From Chrysochromulina tobinii (taxonomy: Eukaryota > Haptophyta > Prymnesiales > Chrysochromulinaceae): DNA of 31,499 nt. How positions within the stretch are numbered: the stretch's first letter is position 1; every line of letters begins with the position of its first letter. The DNA lies in the NCBI GenBank assembly GCA_001275005.1, contig JWZX01003179.1, forward strand, positions 1 to 31,499, given 5' to 3'. Of this stretch, positions 1 through 8,414 are shown piece by piece. The notes beneath the pieces were generated by a model that did not search any database, was not told where the DNA came from, and was given only the letters and a program-made list of their open reading frames with translations. Both the position numbers and the translations under genes were made by a program.

Positions 1-68
1 GCCGGCGCCGCGGCGCCGCCTTAACGTTCGCGCCGCCGCCCGCCGGCGCCGCGGCGCCGCCTTAACGT
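1..68. repeat. GC-rich 41-bp tandem repeat at the window edge
   Basis: A 27-base segment beginning GCCGGCGCCGCGGCGCCGCC and ending TTAACGT occurs at 1-27 and again at 42-68, giving a period of 41 bp. The second copy is followed by divergent sequence. The array may continue off the left edge. The units are rich in the GGCGCC palindrome. No coding role is visible. Confidence 0.75.
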
Positions 69-624
69 AAGCGCCGCACAGCTCGGCTCCCTCGCGGCCG
101 GCCCCCGCCGGCACGAGGGCCGCCGGGCTCGCGGCAGACGCCCGCGGGCCCGCGACCCGCGGGCCTCGCCGCGCCCGGGGGGGGGCGGGCTCCTCACACC
201 CGTCCACAAGGGCCGCTCCTTGCATGCGACCGGTTCTAAACCTGTGCCGGTAAACCCTGCCGTCGCCGCACCCTTTCGCGCTGCCGTCTGGGTAACTTTG
301 TGCGCTCGCACGCTCACGGGCTCACAAGGTTCTCCCGTGAGACGACGCCTCCTGTGACGTGAGCACGTGACAACGAACGCACACGATGATCCCGGCGCGG
401 TGGCGCGCGACATTTTTGACCACCTCCGCAACACGACTGACCCCATCATTCCAGAGACAGATTCAAGACCTCAGGAGTGCCACGGCGCTTGCTGCTGAAA
501 AACAGTTGCCGATCATCAGTCGAAAGAAAGCCGGTTGTGCCGTTGGCATCACAAGATCATCTCTCGACTCCACCATGCCGACGCCCGAGCATGTGGCGCC
601 CCACTGGCAACCCCGATCGTGCGC
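69..624. other. Non-coding stretch downstream of CFAP300
   Basis: About the first 130 bases are extremely GC-rich, including a run of nine G around 178-186. From about 230 the composition becomes ordinary. Open frames here have arginine/proline-rich or non-descript translations and no recognisable domain. It lies 3' of the minus-strand CFAP300 gene, so the part nearest 625 probably contains its 3' UTR. I see no RNA gene here. Confidence 0.5.
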
Positions 625-1416
625 TCACATCATCGGGAGGAAGGCTCCGTAAAAGATCTTGGCATGACGGGCCGCAGGATCGACAGTGACATAACAAAAG
701 TTGTTGGTCGAAGGCCGTGGGAAGAGGCTGGCGCTGCTTCCGGCGACTGCAGAGATTTCGAACGTGAGAGAGCCTATTTGCAACGTGCCAGCAGCCGTCT
801 TATGGACGGAAACGAGATCCTTATACAACGCCTTCGTCAAGTTCAGGTAAGGCTCAATCTGATCCTCATACTGATTCATGCCGCCGCCGACTGCGAACGC
901 CTTCATGATTCGGAAGATCAGCTCGGAGCGCTCGAGCTCATCGAAGAGCTCCCACTCCTCGCTAGATTCATCTAGGAACATCTTGCGCAGCTTATCCGAT
1001 ACGAGAATCTCGCCCACCTGCTCGTCCAAGCACTTCGCAACGTCCCCACCATCGCCGCGGATGATGCCCGCATCCCGAAAACGGTCGAAGAAGTCTAGCC
1101 GCAGCACAGTGGTCGGAATCCTCGTATGCTTGACAGCACCCGGCTTGACGGTGCCCAGGGTGGACCACTGATTCGAGCCGACACACACGGGCGCCATCTC
1201 CTGCACGGCGGATGAGTTGAAGAAGTCGAGCAAGAATTCGTTCACCGCGTCCGGAGAAAAAGGTTTGTCGAAGCGAAAGCTTTTGAGCTGACACGAGGGC
1301 TCCAAATTCCACTTCCTCAGGTAATCTTTGGCCGACTGCGACTGCATTGATGCGAATGGCTTGTCGAGCGGCGTAAATGTGAATGAGGACTCGCCCTCAA
1401 CATGATGCTCTGACAT
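625..1416 (-). CDS. CFAP300: Cilia- and flagella-associated protein 300 (CFAP300)
   Basis: CFAP300 (C11orf70 in human) is a cytoplasmic/ciliary protein needed for assembly or transport of axonemal dynein arms. The 263-residue product matches the family's usual length (about 267). Recognisable conserved blocks, in order: LRKWNLEPSCQLKSFRFDKPF, the QWSTLGT segment, RLDFFDRFRDAGIIR, VAKCLDEQ, ISDKLRKM-like VSDKLRKMFL, GGGMNQYEDQIEPYL, TKALYKDLVSV, and a C-terminal YVTVDPAARHAKIFY. The open frame extends upstream to 1545 but only from a TTG. The first ATG is at 1416-1414 and gives a family-like N terminus, so I chose it. No intron is needed. It is divergent from the deaminase gene at 1639, with 222 bp between start codons. 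The assignment rests on remembered family motifs; I am confident of it. Confidence 0.9.
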   Translation of the reverse strand: MSEHHVEGESSFTFTPLDKPFASMQSQSAKDYLRKWNLEPSCQLKSFRFDKPFSPDAVNEFLLDFFNSSAVQEMAPVCVGSNQWSTLGTVKPGAVKHTRIPTTVLRLDFFDRFRDAGIIRGDGGDVAKCLDEQVGEILVSDKLRKMFLDESSEEWELFDELERSELIFRIMKAFAVGGGMNQYEDQIEPYLNLTKALYKDLVSVHKTAAGTLQIGSLTFEISAVAGSSASLFPRPSTNNFCYVTVDPAARHAKIFYGAFLPMM

Positions 1417-1638
1417 AAGAAGCTCTCCGACGATATTCCTTGCCGTTGTTGGCCTGCGGTGTTGCGATTCATGAAGTTCCGGCCGTTGGTTACAGTTGTT
1501 TGTCGCCGACGTTACGAACAAGGAGGCCTTCACCCTTAATCTCAAGTCAAGGTATAGCGGTACATGTAACGAGTTACAGATACCCGTACGGACGCTTGAC
1601 TTGACTGTGCAGACTTGACGAGACGTGAATGTGGCGAC
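1417..1638. promoter_or_regulatory. Divergent promoter region with GTCAA/TTGAC inverted repeat
   Basis: This 222-bp gap separates the start codons of two divergent genes. It carries TCAAGTCAAG at 1542-1551 and its exact reverse complement CTTGACTTGA at 1595-1604, with 43 bp between the arms. A further TTGAC sits at 1615-1619. The same GTCAA pentamer forms long arrays upstream of the Rav1/DMXL gene at 16466-16525. A paired site for a regulator shared by both genes is possible but is inference. Confidence 0.45.
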
Positions 1639-2367
1639 ATGACGTGGGCGGAGCCACCTGACTTCACCGCTCTCAACAGATACGGATGGACGTGGGATGC
1701 CGCCACCTCAGTGGACGAGAACTATCTCGACCTCGCCTACCTAATCGCCCGCAACTCGACATGCAAGGACGGCCACATGGGCTGCGTTGTTGTCGCTGAC
1801 GTGCCGCGTGGCCAAGGGCGCGAGCTGCCCGGGGCGCAGACGGGCGAGGTGGAACTGTGCACGATAAATTCCTCACTCTTCGGGGCGTACCGTTCCGATT
1901 GCCACGCTGAGGCCAACGCGGTTGCCGAGAGTGCTGCGCGTGGCGTGGTGCTGCGGGGCAGGAGCTGCTATGTGACAAGGGCACCGTGCGTGGCGTGCTA
2001 CAAGTTGCTCGCTAGCGCTGGCGTTGGCCGTATCGTCGCCCCGCAGCCTCTCGACTCGCCCGACTGCGTTGCAAGTGCCCGTGCGCTCGGTATTGAGTGC
2101 GTTTCCGTGCGCGATTCTCCAGCGCGCTCGGAGCGGCGTGAGGCTCTCGGGCAGAGCCACGAAGACATGGGCCGCATCCAGGCACTGCGCGAGGAACGAA
2201 AGCGGCTGCGAGCGGAGCGAAGCTTTGGCAAGAAGGCCATACAGAAATTGCACGCTGATGATGAAGCAGGTCATTCCGATGAGACGCCGCTGCAAGCGAG
2301 CCGGAGTGCGGAGGCTGCGGCCGGTGGCGACTCAAGACAGGTTCTGGGGTCAGACTTACCATCTTGA
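1639..2367 (+). CDS. dCMP/cytidine-deaminase-type zinc-dependent deaminase
   Basis: Members of this fold hydrolytically deaminate cytosine nucleotides such as dCMP to dUMP, using zinc bound by one His and two Cys. The 242-residue protein shows the zinc site: HAEAN (His89, catalytic Glu91) and PCVACYKLL (Cys117, Cys120). The typical N-terminal RNSTCKDGHMGCVVV block and the SAGVGRIV strand are also present, which favours the dCMP deaminase branch over tRNA or nucleoside enzymes. HAEAN replaces the more common HAEEN. After about residue 160 comes a charged, probably helical tail rich in Glu/Arg/Lys that the core family lacks. The frame opens at a TTG (1615), but the first ATG is 1639. Substrate is not proven; a CDADC1-like nucleotide deaminase is an alternative. 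The stop codon lies inside an imperfectly spaced stem (CTTGAAA 2363-2369 with TTTCAAG 2382-2388). Confidence 0.75.
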   Translation: MTWAEPPDFTALNRYGWTWDAATSVDENYLDLAYLIARNSTCKDGHMGCVVVADVPRGQGRELPGAQTGEVELCTINSSLFGAYRSDCHAEANAVAESAARGVVLRGRSCYVTRAPCVACYKLLASAGVGRIVAPQPLDSPDCVASARALGIECVSVRDSPARSERREALGQSHEDMGRIQALREERKRLRAERSFGKKAIQKLHADDEAGHSDETPLQASRSAEAAAGGDSRQVLGSDLPS

Positions 2368-2470
2368 AAGGGAGCTGTGAGTTTCAAGAAAATTGAAAAG
2401 CTTCAGAGAGAGAGTTGTCCATGGATAACAAAACTCATAGTGTAATAATACTACGCACTGTAACGCACTG

Positions 2471-3034
2471 TCAATATTTGACGGCAGGACGAAGTGCCAC
2501 TGGATACACGAGACTCATGAATAGCACAGACCCGGCGAAGAGGACAAGAAGCAGGCAAAGGTTGCACGCGAGCCAGAAGCGAGTGACCGGGTTGGCGACG
2601 AAGCTGCGTGCCGCGGCGACTGGGTTGGGTAGGTTTCCCACTGGTCCTTTGCGACGAGACTGCCGCTGCTGCCGCGCAGTCTTAAGCATATTCTCAATCG
2701 CCTTGGGCGTGCTCTGCTCTATGCGCAGCTTCTCGCGCTCCTTCTCCCGCTCGGCCCGCTTGGCCGCGTAGTAACGGCTCGCGTTGCTGCCGCTCAGGCG
2801 CCGCCCTGACTCGTCCAGGAGCTTGAGCGACGGCAGCTCGTCGTCGTCGTCCTTATTCTGCGCGCGAGTGCTACGCCTGACGGCGGCGGGCGCGTGCATC
2901 TCAACGCCTTCGAAGCCGGTGCTCGCGGGCGCGGACATCTCAACGCCATCGAAATCATCGCATACCTCCTCCTTCTCGATGTTCCATGTCGCCTGGTGCG
3001 CTCTTCGGTTTGGGTGGTAGAAGGCAGGATCCAT
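2471..3034 (-). CDS. Hypothetical protein with one C-terminal membrane segment
   Basis: This 187-residue protein is not recognised. It starts at an ATG (3034-3032). The N-terminal third contains a short internal repeat, FDGVEMSAPA (about 28-37) and FEGVEMHAPA (41-50), followed by an acidic KDDDDE patch. A basic, Glu/Arg-rich helix (about 90-127) suggests a short coiled coil. Residues about 153-178 are a continuous hydrophobic span rich in Leu/Val/Phe, followed by only nine residues, the arrangement of a tail-anchored protein facing the cytosol. It is convergent with the deaminase gene (103 bp between stops) and divergent from CCDC96 (148 bp between ATGs). The open frame, the hydrophobic tail and the tight packing support it being real; function is unknown. 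Confidence 0.65.
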   Translation of the reverse strand: MDPAFYHPNRRAHQATWNIEKEEVCDDFDGVEMSAPASTGFEGVEMHAPAAVRRSTRAQNKDDDDELPSLKLLDESGRRLSGSNASRYYAAKRAEREKEREKLRIEQSTPKAIENMLKTARQQRQSRRKGPVGNLPNPVAAARSFVANPVTRFWLACNLCLLLVLFAGSVLFMSLVYPVALRPAVKY

Positions 3035-3182
3035 GGCTGAGCCCCGAAGAGGCGTTTTCGGTGACCGGCTTAGTTCCGTTTAGGAGGTACTTTGAACGTA
3101 GCTGAGCTTCTCCGCAGGAAATTGGCAATGTTTCGACGCGCCGCGCTGGGCGGGCAGTTGCACAAAGAGAGAGGTTTGCACA
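3035..3182. promoter_or_regulatory. 148-bp divergent promoter between membrane protein and CCDC96
   Basis: This is the only space between the two opposed start codons, so it must hold the proximal promoter elements and both 5' UTRs unless these extend into coding sequence. I see no TATA box and no clear palindrome. A purine stretch (AAAGAGAGAGG) lies about 8 bp before the CCDC96 ATG. Confidence 0.4.
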
Positions 3183-4565
3183 ATGGCGGACGAGGAGCCA
3201 GCAGCAGCTGCTGAGCCGTTGGAAGAGGCAGCGCCGCCAAAGGAAGGGGGAGACGTGGCGCCAGATGAGGTTGCGGCGTCTGGCGGGGCGGAGGCCGTCG
3301 AAGGCGCAGCTGTGGACACCGCTGAGGGGGAGCAAACGCCAGAGCTCGGCGGTGGCGACGACGAGCCTTCAGCCGCCACCGGAGAGGATGGCGAGGATGC
3401 GGACGAGGGAACCCTGGCGCCGGCTGACGGGGATCCGGAGCCGGCAGAGGAGGAGTATGAGGAGGACGAGGCCGTCGAGCCGGACGACCTTGGCGACGAG
3501 GATGATGGCTACGAGGGAGGCGAAGGGTACGGTGACTTTGACATGCTTGAGGCGGCGGAGGTAGACGCGGACGAAGAGCAGGTCGAGGAAGACAAGGCGA
3601 ACCTGGCTGAGCTCTTCAAGCAGGCGCAGGAGGAAAAAGCCACGTTCCTCGATCTCAATCAAGTTTTGCAAAAGAAGCTTGCTGAGCACCTCCGCACCAG
3701 TGCGAAGAAGATGGATGAGAGTAAGGACATCGAGAAGTCCGTTACGGACCAGGAGCAGCGCTACTACAAATTCCTCGCGCAAGTGAACGAGCTGCGCGAT
3801 GAGCTCAAGCGCCTGCAGCAGCAGCATGACAAGACGGCCATGGAGATGAAGCGGCGCCTCGACGACAAGCAGGGCAAAGCCGAGGAGATAAAGGCTGCTT
3901 TCGTCGAGTTCAAGCGAGAGATCCTCAAAGGTGCCGAGAATTCGCGCACCTCGAAGCCGATTCCGCCAAAGCTAATTGCCGCCTTCGAGAACCAGGAGTC
4001 TGAGAAGGACGAGGAGGTGGAGCGCGTGCGCCTGAGCAACATCAATCGGCGCAACTTCCTGCGCAAGCTCGAGAACACGCTGCGCCAAAAGGAGAAGCTC
4101 GCGGACGGCTTGCACCTCATCGACTTCGAGCAGCTCAAGATCGAGAATCAGACGCTCAACGAGAAAATCGAGGAGCGCAATGAGGAGCTACTAAAGCTGC
4201 GCAAGAAAACGACGACGACCGTGCAGGTGCTCACGCATCTCAAGGAGAAGTTGCAGTTTGTGCAGGCGGAGAATCAGGTACGCAAGCAGGAGCTGAGTGA
4301 CTTTGAGGTCGAGTTGACGGCGAAGCGTGACGTGCTCACCCAGGTTAAGCATGAGCGCGATGCCCTGCGCGCCGAGAACGCTGGGCGGCGCCAAGCAAAA
4401 GGCCTCGTCTCCTCCGAGGAACTGCTCATCGACTACGAGACCCGACGGCGGGCCGTGATAAACAAGAAGGAAGCGATGGCAAAGCTGCAGCACCAATACG
4501 AGTCGATAGTCTCTCAGACGGCAGACCTTCGCCGTGCGATCGCTTCAGCTGGCGGTGTCGTCTGA
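3183..4565 (+). CDS. CCDC96: CCDC96/CFAP184-type axonemal coiled-coil protein
   Basis: CCDC96 (CFAP184; FAP184 in algae) pairs with CCDC113 in the motile axoneme near the nexin-dynein regulatory complex and radial spoke 3. The 460-residue product has the family layout. Residues 1-138 are disordered and very acidic (Ala/Glu/Asp/Gly). A near-continuous coiled coil runs from about 139 to 455. The DUF4201 hallmark DFEQLKIENQTLNEKIEERN is at 314-333, followed by ELLKLRKK. CCDC113 shares that domain but lacks the long acidic N terminus, so CCDC96 is preferred. The ATG at 3183 is the first in frame. The gene has no intron. Together with CFAP300 1.8 kb away it implies a motile flagellum in this organism. 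Confidence 0.85.
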   Translation: MADEEPAAAAEPLEEAAPPKEGGDVAPDEVAASGGAEAVEGAAVDTAEGEQTPELGGGDDEPSAATGEDGEDADEGTLAPADGDPEPAEEEYEEDEAVEPDDLGDEDDGYEGGEGYGDFDMLEAAEVDADEEQVEEDKANLAELFKQAQEEKATFLDLNQVLQKKLAEHLRTSAKKMDESKDIEKSVTDQEQRYYKFLAQVNELRDELKRLQQQHDKTAMEMKRRLDDKQGKAEEIKAAFVEFKREILKGAENSRTSKPIPPKLIAAFENQESEKDEEVERVRLSNINRRNFLRKLENTLRQKEKLADGLHLIDFEQLKIENQTLNEKIEERNEELLKLRKKTTTTVQVLTHLKEKLQFVQAENQVRKQELSDFEVELTAKRDVLTQVKHERDALRAENAGRRQAKGLVSSEELLIDYETRRRAVINKKEAMAKLQHQYESIVSQTADLRRAIASAGGVV

Positions 4566-5538
4566 GAGCCGAACCTTCTCTCCTGCCCTCCGGGGCGGTG
4601 GCCGTTGTGACAGTCTGGACCAGCCCCTCAGGGTTCGTACAAACGCTCGAAGCTCGAGAGAACCTAAGGCACCATCACTCGTTGCAGACACACTTGGGCA
4701 TGCATCTGCGTGTCGCCGCTGCTGACGTTACACGCTGAGCGTGCTCACTGGGGGGTTACGGCCCCGTGTTGTGCGTTTAGCTGCCGCATAGGTGCGTACG
4801 CGGCACGCCTTACGCGCACCCGCGGCGGCCGCGCTGCACGCCCGCATCCACCACCGCCCACGACCGCTCGCGTAGCTACGCCGACCGAGGAGCGAAGTCG
4901 GCGACGCGCGGGTTCCGCGCAGGCGACGGAAGCCGGCCTGGGCCCTCGACGTGACGAGAGTCTCCACTCTTGACAGCCGTCTGACGTCCGTCGCCGTGAC
5001 ACGTGTGTGTAGGTGTCTGTTGGTGTTGCTCACTCGCGACCACCCACGCGGCACAGGCGGCCGGCACTAATTTAAGACGATATCATAATTCAGTGTCCGT
5101 CGCTCCTCGACGCGGCCCGCCGCGGCGCGCCCGGCCCGCGTTGTCGGCTTCGGTTGCGTCTCGCCGCGCCCCCCGGCTTTCCCCGGCTACCCCCCGACGT
5201 ACGGTTCTAGGCAGCGCGTCCGCCGTTAAATGGTTGATTTAGCGTGTGTTCAGGGACGCCTGAACACACTTACGCGACGAGCAACGACCGGGAAGAGCTC
5301 CGGGCAGACCGGAAGCGACTCACAGTCACGCACATCCATATAGGAAGCCGTAACAGGTAACACACGCACAGCGTGTGTCGAACCTCGGTGCACCCGGGCC
5401 CATTTTCGCACGCAGGACAATGGCGGGGCGCGCCTCCCGCACATGTGAGCCGTCCTCAAGGTCTCTACCGGCACCATGCGGAGCCAATGAAGTTCCGAGC
5501 TGTGCGGCTCGTCGGTCATTACGCTGCATCTCCCATCC
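4566..5538. other. Non-coding region with a GC island between convergent genes
   Basis: This roughly 970-bp gap separates the 3' ends of CCDC96 (+) and the DIxGA-repeat gene (-). From about 4800 to 5230 it is CpG- and GC-rich, with a 12-bp palindrome GCGTAGCTACGC at 4870-4881, broken by an AT-rich patch around 5070-5092. The hairpin at 5244-5269 is listed separately. Open frames in it have low-complexity Arg/Ala/Pro translations and no domain I recognise. I see no gene. Confidence 0.55.
5244..5269. other. Perfect 11-bp stem, 4-nt loop hairpin
   Basis: GTGTGTTCAGG (5244-5254), loop GACG (5255-5258), then CCTGAACACAC (5259-5269). The stem is perfect on both strands. It sits 270 bp beyond the stop codon of the minus-strand gene ending at 5539 and 679 bp beyond CCDC96. 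A role in 3' end formation of one of the convergent transcripts, or a stem from a small mobile element, are both possible. Confidence 0.7.
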
Positions 5539-6504
5539 TCAGTGCAACGCGCGCACGGATGCAATCTCGGCTGCACGCGTAGAAGCAGAAATTTTGCTGG
5601 CCTGCAGGCGGGTGCGATAGAGGGGCGGGCCTTGACCGGCTGTGCCCGCGACCGCGCCCTCGATATCCAAGACACGATTTGTCACCTTCTCGACAGAGTT
5701 GCTCGGATCCTTGTACTTCCACAACCGCGGATACGAGCACCACGTGTTCGCCTGCGCTCCGAGGATGTCATCGGTGCGATTGCTCGGGCGCGTCTTGATG
5801 AGCTCTTTCGGGTACTCACGGGAGAATACTTCGTCACCACCTGCTCCTCTGGCGCAGATGTCGTCCGTGCGTAGCGAATAGTTCTCAGCAGGTGAACGTG
5901 TGTACATGCTACCATAGCGAGGTCGGCGCGGGTTGACGTCATCGAGCTGCCCGCCATCATAGATGTACACGGGGTGCAGCGGATCCGTGATCCTGTTCGT
6001 CTTTTCCTCCAGTCGGAACTGTGGCCCAGTGATATCCGCCGAGACGAGGCTCGTGCGTGATGGCACCAACTTGCGGAAGAGATGCTGGCGCCCATAAAGC
6101 TCAGCATCGGTCATCGGCTGCGGATGGCGGGTTTCCGGCTTCCAGTTTGGCTGCGGCAGTGTCCACAGCGTATCCCGCGGGGGGCCCTTTGCCTCCACCA
6201 CGGGCACATATGTGCTTGACGGGAGCACATAGGCTGGCACAAGAGGATTGGTCGAGCGCTGCGATTTTGGGTGCGTTGTGCGGCTAAATGGCCTCGAGAA
6301 GTCGATATCCTCGTTCGTGTTGAAGGGATGCGGTGTCGAGCGAGAGGGCAGCCGCCTCGTGGTGGCGCCCTGGATGTCAGTTGTGTCCAGAGGATCCGGA
6401 CGCTCCATTTGACACCTGTCCTCGGTCGAAAGTGGAACGGCGCGATCTCTTTCTGATTTGTCGTTCCGCGTCGGCCGCGCATATCGTTTCTTTTTGTGGA
6501 CCAT
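5539..6504 (-). CDS. Proline-rich protein with DIxGA and PLxPxY repeats, possible cytoskeletal/axonemal protein
   Basis: This 321-residue protein is not assigned to a named family. It is basic, Pro/Arg/Tyr-rich and lacks hydrophobic segments. A short motif recurs about every 35-115 residues: DIQGA (43-47), DITGP (157-161), DILGA (246-250), DIEGA (280-284). A second motif, NPLVPAY (86-92) and DPLHPVY (174-180), alternates with it. Irregular repeated tyrosine/proline motifs of this sort are common in proteins that bind along microtubules, including luminal ciliary ones, but that is an analogy rather than a match. ATG at 6504 is the first start; Met33 (6408), directly before PDPLDTTDIQGA, could be the true start. 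It lies in tandem with the ankyrin gene upstream (138 bp). Confidence 0.65.
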   Translation of the reverse strand: MVHKKKRYARPTRNDKSERDRAVPLSTEDRCQMERPDPLDTTDIQGATTRRLPSRSTPHPFNTNEDIDFSRPFSRTTHPKSQRSTNPLVPAYVLPSSTYVPVVEAKGPPRDTLWTLPQPNWKPETRHPQPMTDAELYGRQHLFRKLVPSRTSLVSADITGPQFRLEEKTNRITDPLHPVYIYDGGQLDDVNPRRPRYGSMYTRSPAENYSLRTDDICARGAGGDEVFSREYPKELIKTRPSNRTDDILGAQANTWCSYPRLWKYKDPSNSVEKVTNRVLDIEGAVAGTAGQGPPLYRTRLQASKISASTRAAEIASVRALH

Positions 6505-6642
6505 TCCAACTCTCTGGCTCCCCTACAAGAAATTCATCGCACCACTGACCCCTCTCAGCATCCATCTGAGGCGCACAGCTCCTCACACCCGTCAGCCGTC
6601 ACCCCCCGCGCCTGGCAAGCAGGTCAACTGTCGCATGATCTC

Positions 6643-8268
6643 TTACAAGGGAGGCAGCACGACCGACACTGATTCGCCGGGTGCCTCGAGCAGGTCGATG
6701 ATCGCCGAGTCCCCGAGGCCACGCTTGCGCCGAAGGGCGAGAGTGAGCGGCGTGCGCCCCTCCGCATCGAGTGCATCCGCGCGCGCTCCGTGCTCGCGCA
6801 GCAACGTCACAGCCTCCACGCTCCCGGCCTTGACAGCATCGTGCATGGGCGTCCGTCGGCGGTGATCGGCACTCGCCGCGTCGGCGCCCGCCGCGAGGAG
6901 CAGTCGCACGCACGCCGGCTGCCCGGCAGCGCAGGCAACGTGCAACGCGGTGCGGCCGCTCGCGTCGACGAAGTGCAAGCACTCCGAATCAGCGCTCGCC
7001 AACAAGCGGGAGAGAACGCTCCGGTCTCCCTCGCGTGCAGCCCGGGCTACTGCCCGGCCGACACTCTCAGGCTGCTGCTGCCCCCCCCGAATGGCAGGGA
7101 GGGACACAGCAGAGCGCGCGAGGCGATGCGCCGCCGATGCGGACGATGTGTGAGTGCCCGAGCCGTCGCTCTCGGCCTCGCGTCGAGGAAGCTCCTCGAG
7201 CAAGGTCATCGCACGCACCTCGGCCGGGAGGCGCAGCGCGTGCTCCGTTAAACCGTGTTCCGACTGCACGCGCCGAAGCTGGCTGATGAAGCCCTCCTGA
7301 AAAGGAGCCTTGCTCGAGCTGATACGCGCAAGGAGCGACTGTGGGCGTTGCTGCGCGTGTCGGCTTCGGTCGACGACGTGGCCGCGCTGCGCCGCCACGC
7401 CCCGTCTCTCACCACGCTTGGCCTCAAGGAGTTGCTCGGCAGTCGGCGCAGCTCCTCGTGCGGTCACGGTGCTTGGTGATTCGGCGTGCTTCGGTTGTGG
7501 ACTCCGATCCGATCGGGCGCGAACCCACGGTACGTCCTCAGCCACACCGTCCTCAGTCACGCGCACCTCGGCGCCTGCCAACGACGCCTTGCGTGCCTCC
7601 TCCTCCTCGTATGTGCGCCTCCTCGAGAGTACCACCGACTGCTCGCGAAGCACCTCAATGCGACGCTCCACCTCGTGTCGCGCCGCCGTGCGTTGGGCCA
7701 TCTCGCGGTAGCGCTCCTCCATGGCCTCGGCCATCTCTTGTCGGCGCCGGCTGGCGAGCTCGAGGCGCTCAGCGCGGGCATCGCGCCGCGCCGCCGCCTC
7801 GGCGAGTGACTCGTCGAGCTGCAGCTGGTGCTCAACGATGCCACTTATGGCCTGGGCCATTCGCTCTCCACGATGGCGACGCAACACTTGATCCTCCACA
7901 AGAGTGTTCTTCGCCCTTCGGTCCGCAACTTGGGCCAAGTGGATCTTCTTCTCCGCGTTTGACTTCGACTTACGGCCAAGTCTGGCCTGCGCGACCGAAC
8001 TGCGAAGCCACTCGGCTAGCGCGATCCACCCGCCTGCGAGCGCTGCATCCATAACCTCCCGCTCGTTGGCCAGTGCACCTGCAGCCAGCAGCATCTGGCA
8101 AATTTCCCCTTGTCCATGCCATGCCGCCCATGCGATTGACGACCCCGCCTCGCCCGGAGGTACGTAGTTACAGTCGGCGCCCGCCGCGAGTGCCGCGCGC
8201 GCCGCCTGCTCATCGCCGCGCTGACATGCGAGCCGCAACAATGAGGTCGCAGCGCCGTCTGGCGCCAT
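6643..8268 (-). CDS. Ankyrin-repeat protein with central coiled coil
   Basis: The 541-residue protein has ankyrin repeats at both ends. The N-terminal block (about 1-90) shows LLRLACQRGDEQAARAALAAGADCNY, AWAAWHGQGEICQMLLAAGA and a degenerate third unit. The middle (about 100-245) is a highly charged Glu/Arg/Ala helix typical of a coiled coil. It is followed by a disordered Ser/Arg/Pro region. The C-terminal block (about 405-525) has canonical units such as GRTALHVACAAGQPACVRLL and RRTPMHDAVKAGSVEAVTLL. Ankyrin repeats mediate protein binding, so the molecule is probably a scaffold; the partner is unknown. The start is an ATG at 8268, divergent from the GTPase gene. No intron is required. Confidence 0.8.
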   Translation of the reverse strand: MAPDGAATSLLRLACQRGDEQAARAALAAGADCNYVPPGEAGSSIAWAAWHGQGEICQMLLAAGALANEREVMDAALAGGWIALAEWLRSSVAQARLGRKSKSNAEKKIHLAQVADRRAKNTLVEDQVLRRHRGERMAQAISGIVEHQLQLDESLAEAAARRDARAERLELASRRRQEMAEAMEERYREMAQRTAARHEVERRIEVLREQSVVLSRRRTYEEEEARKASLAGAEVRVTEDGVAEDVPWVRARSDRSPQPKHAESPSTVTARGAAPTAEQLLEAKRGERRGVAAQRGHVVDRSRHAQQRPQSLLARISSSKAPFQEGFISQLRRVQSEHGLTEHALRLPAEVRAMTLLEELPRREAESDGSGTHTSSASAAHRLARSAVSLPAIRGGQQQPESVGRAVARAAREGDRSVLSRLLASADSECLHFVDASGRTALHVACAAGQPACVRLLLAAGADAASADHRRRTPMHDAVKAGSVEAVTLLREHGARADALDAEGRTPLTLALRRKRGLGDSAIIDLLEAPGESVSVVLPPL

Positions 8269-8414
8269 TTCAGGACCGAAACCGAAAACATAATGAACGT
8301 ATGAATGTGAAATTCGGAGGCCAATCGACCCTACTCCCGAGCCTAGGACGGGCTCCTAGGCGACTTCGAAAGTCCGCAACCATTCTAGCCTGAAGAGTGG
8401 GGAGGACCTCGTGC
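8269..8414. promoter_or_regulatory. Divergent promoter with an 8-bp inverted repeat
   Basis: This is the 146-bp space between the ankyrin and GTPase start codons. It contains GCCTAGGA (8341-8348), a 5-bp spacer CGGGC, and TCCTAGGC (8354-8361), a perfect inverted repeat ending 53 bp before the GTPase ATG. It could be a dimeric regulator site or a 5' UTR hairpin. The flank nearer the ankyrin gene is AT-rich (around 8285-8315). Confidence 0.45.

Noticed and set aside
210..260. Possible tRNA-like B box (CCGGTTCTAAACC)
   Set aside because: No matching A box, acceptor stem or anticodon arm could be folded around it on either strand.
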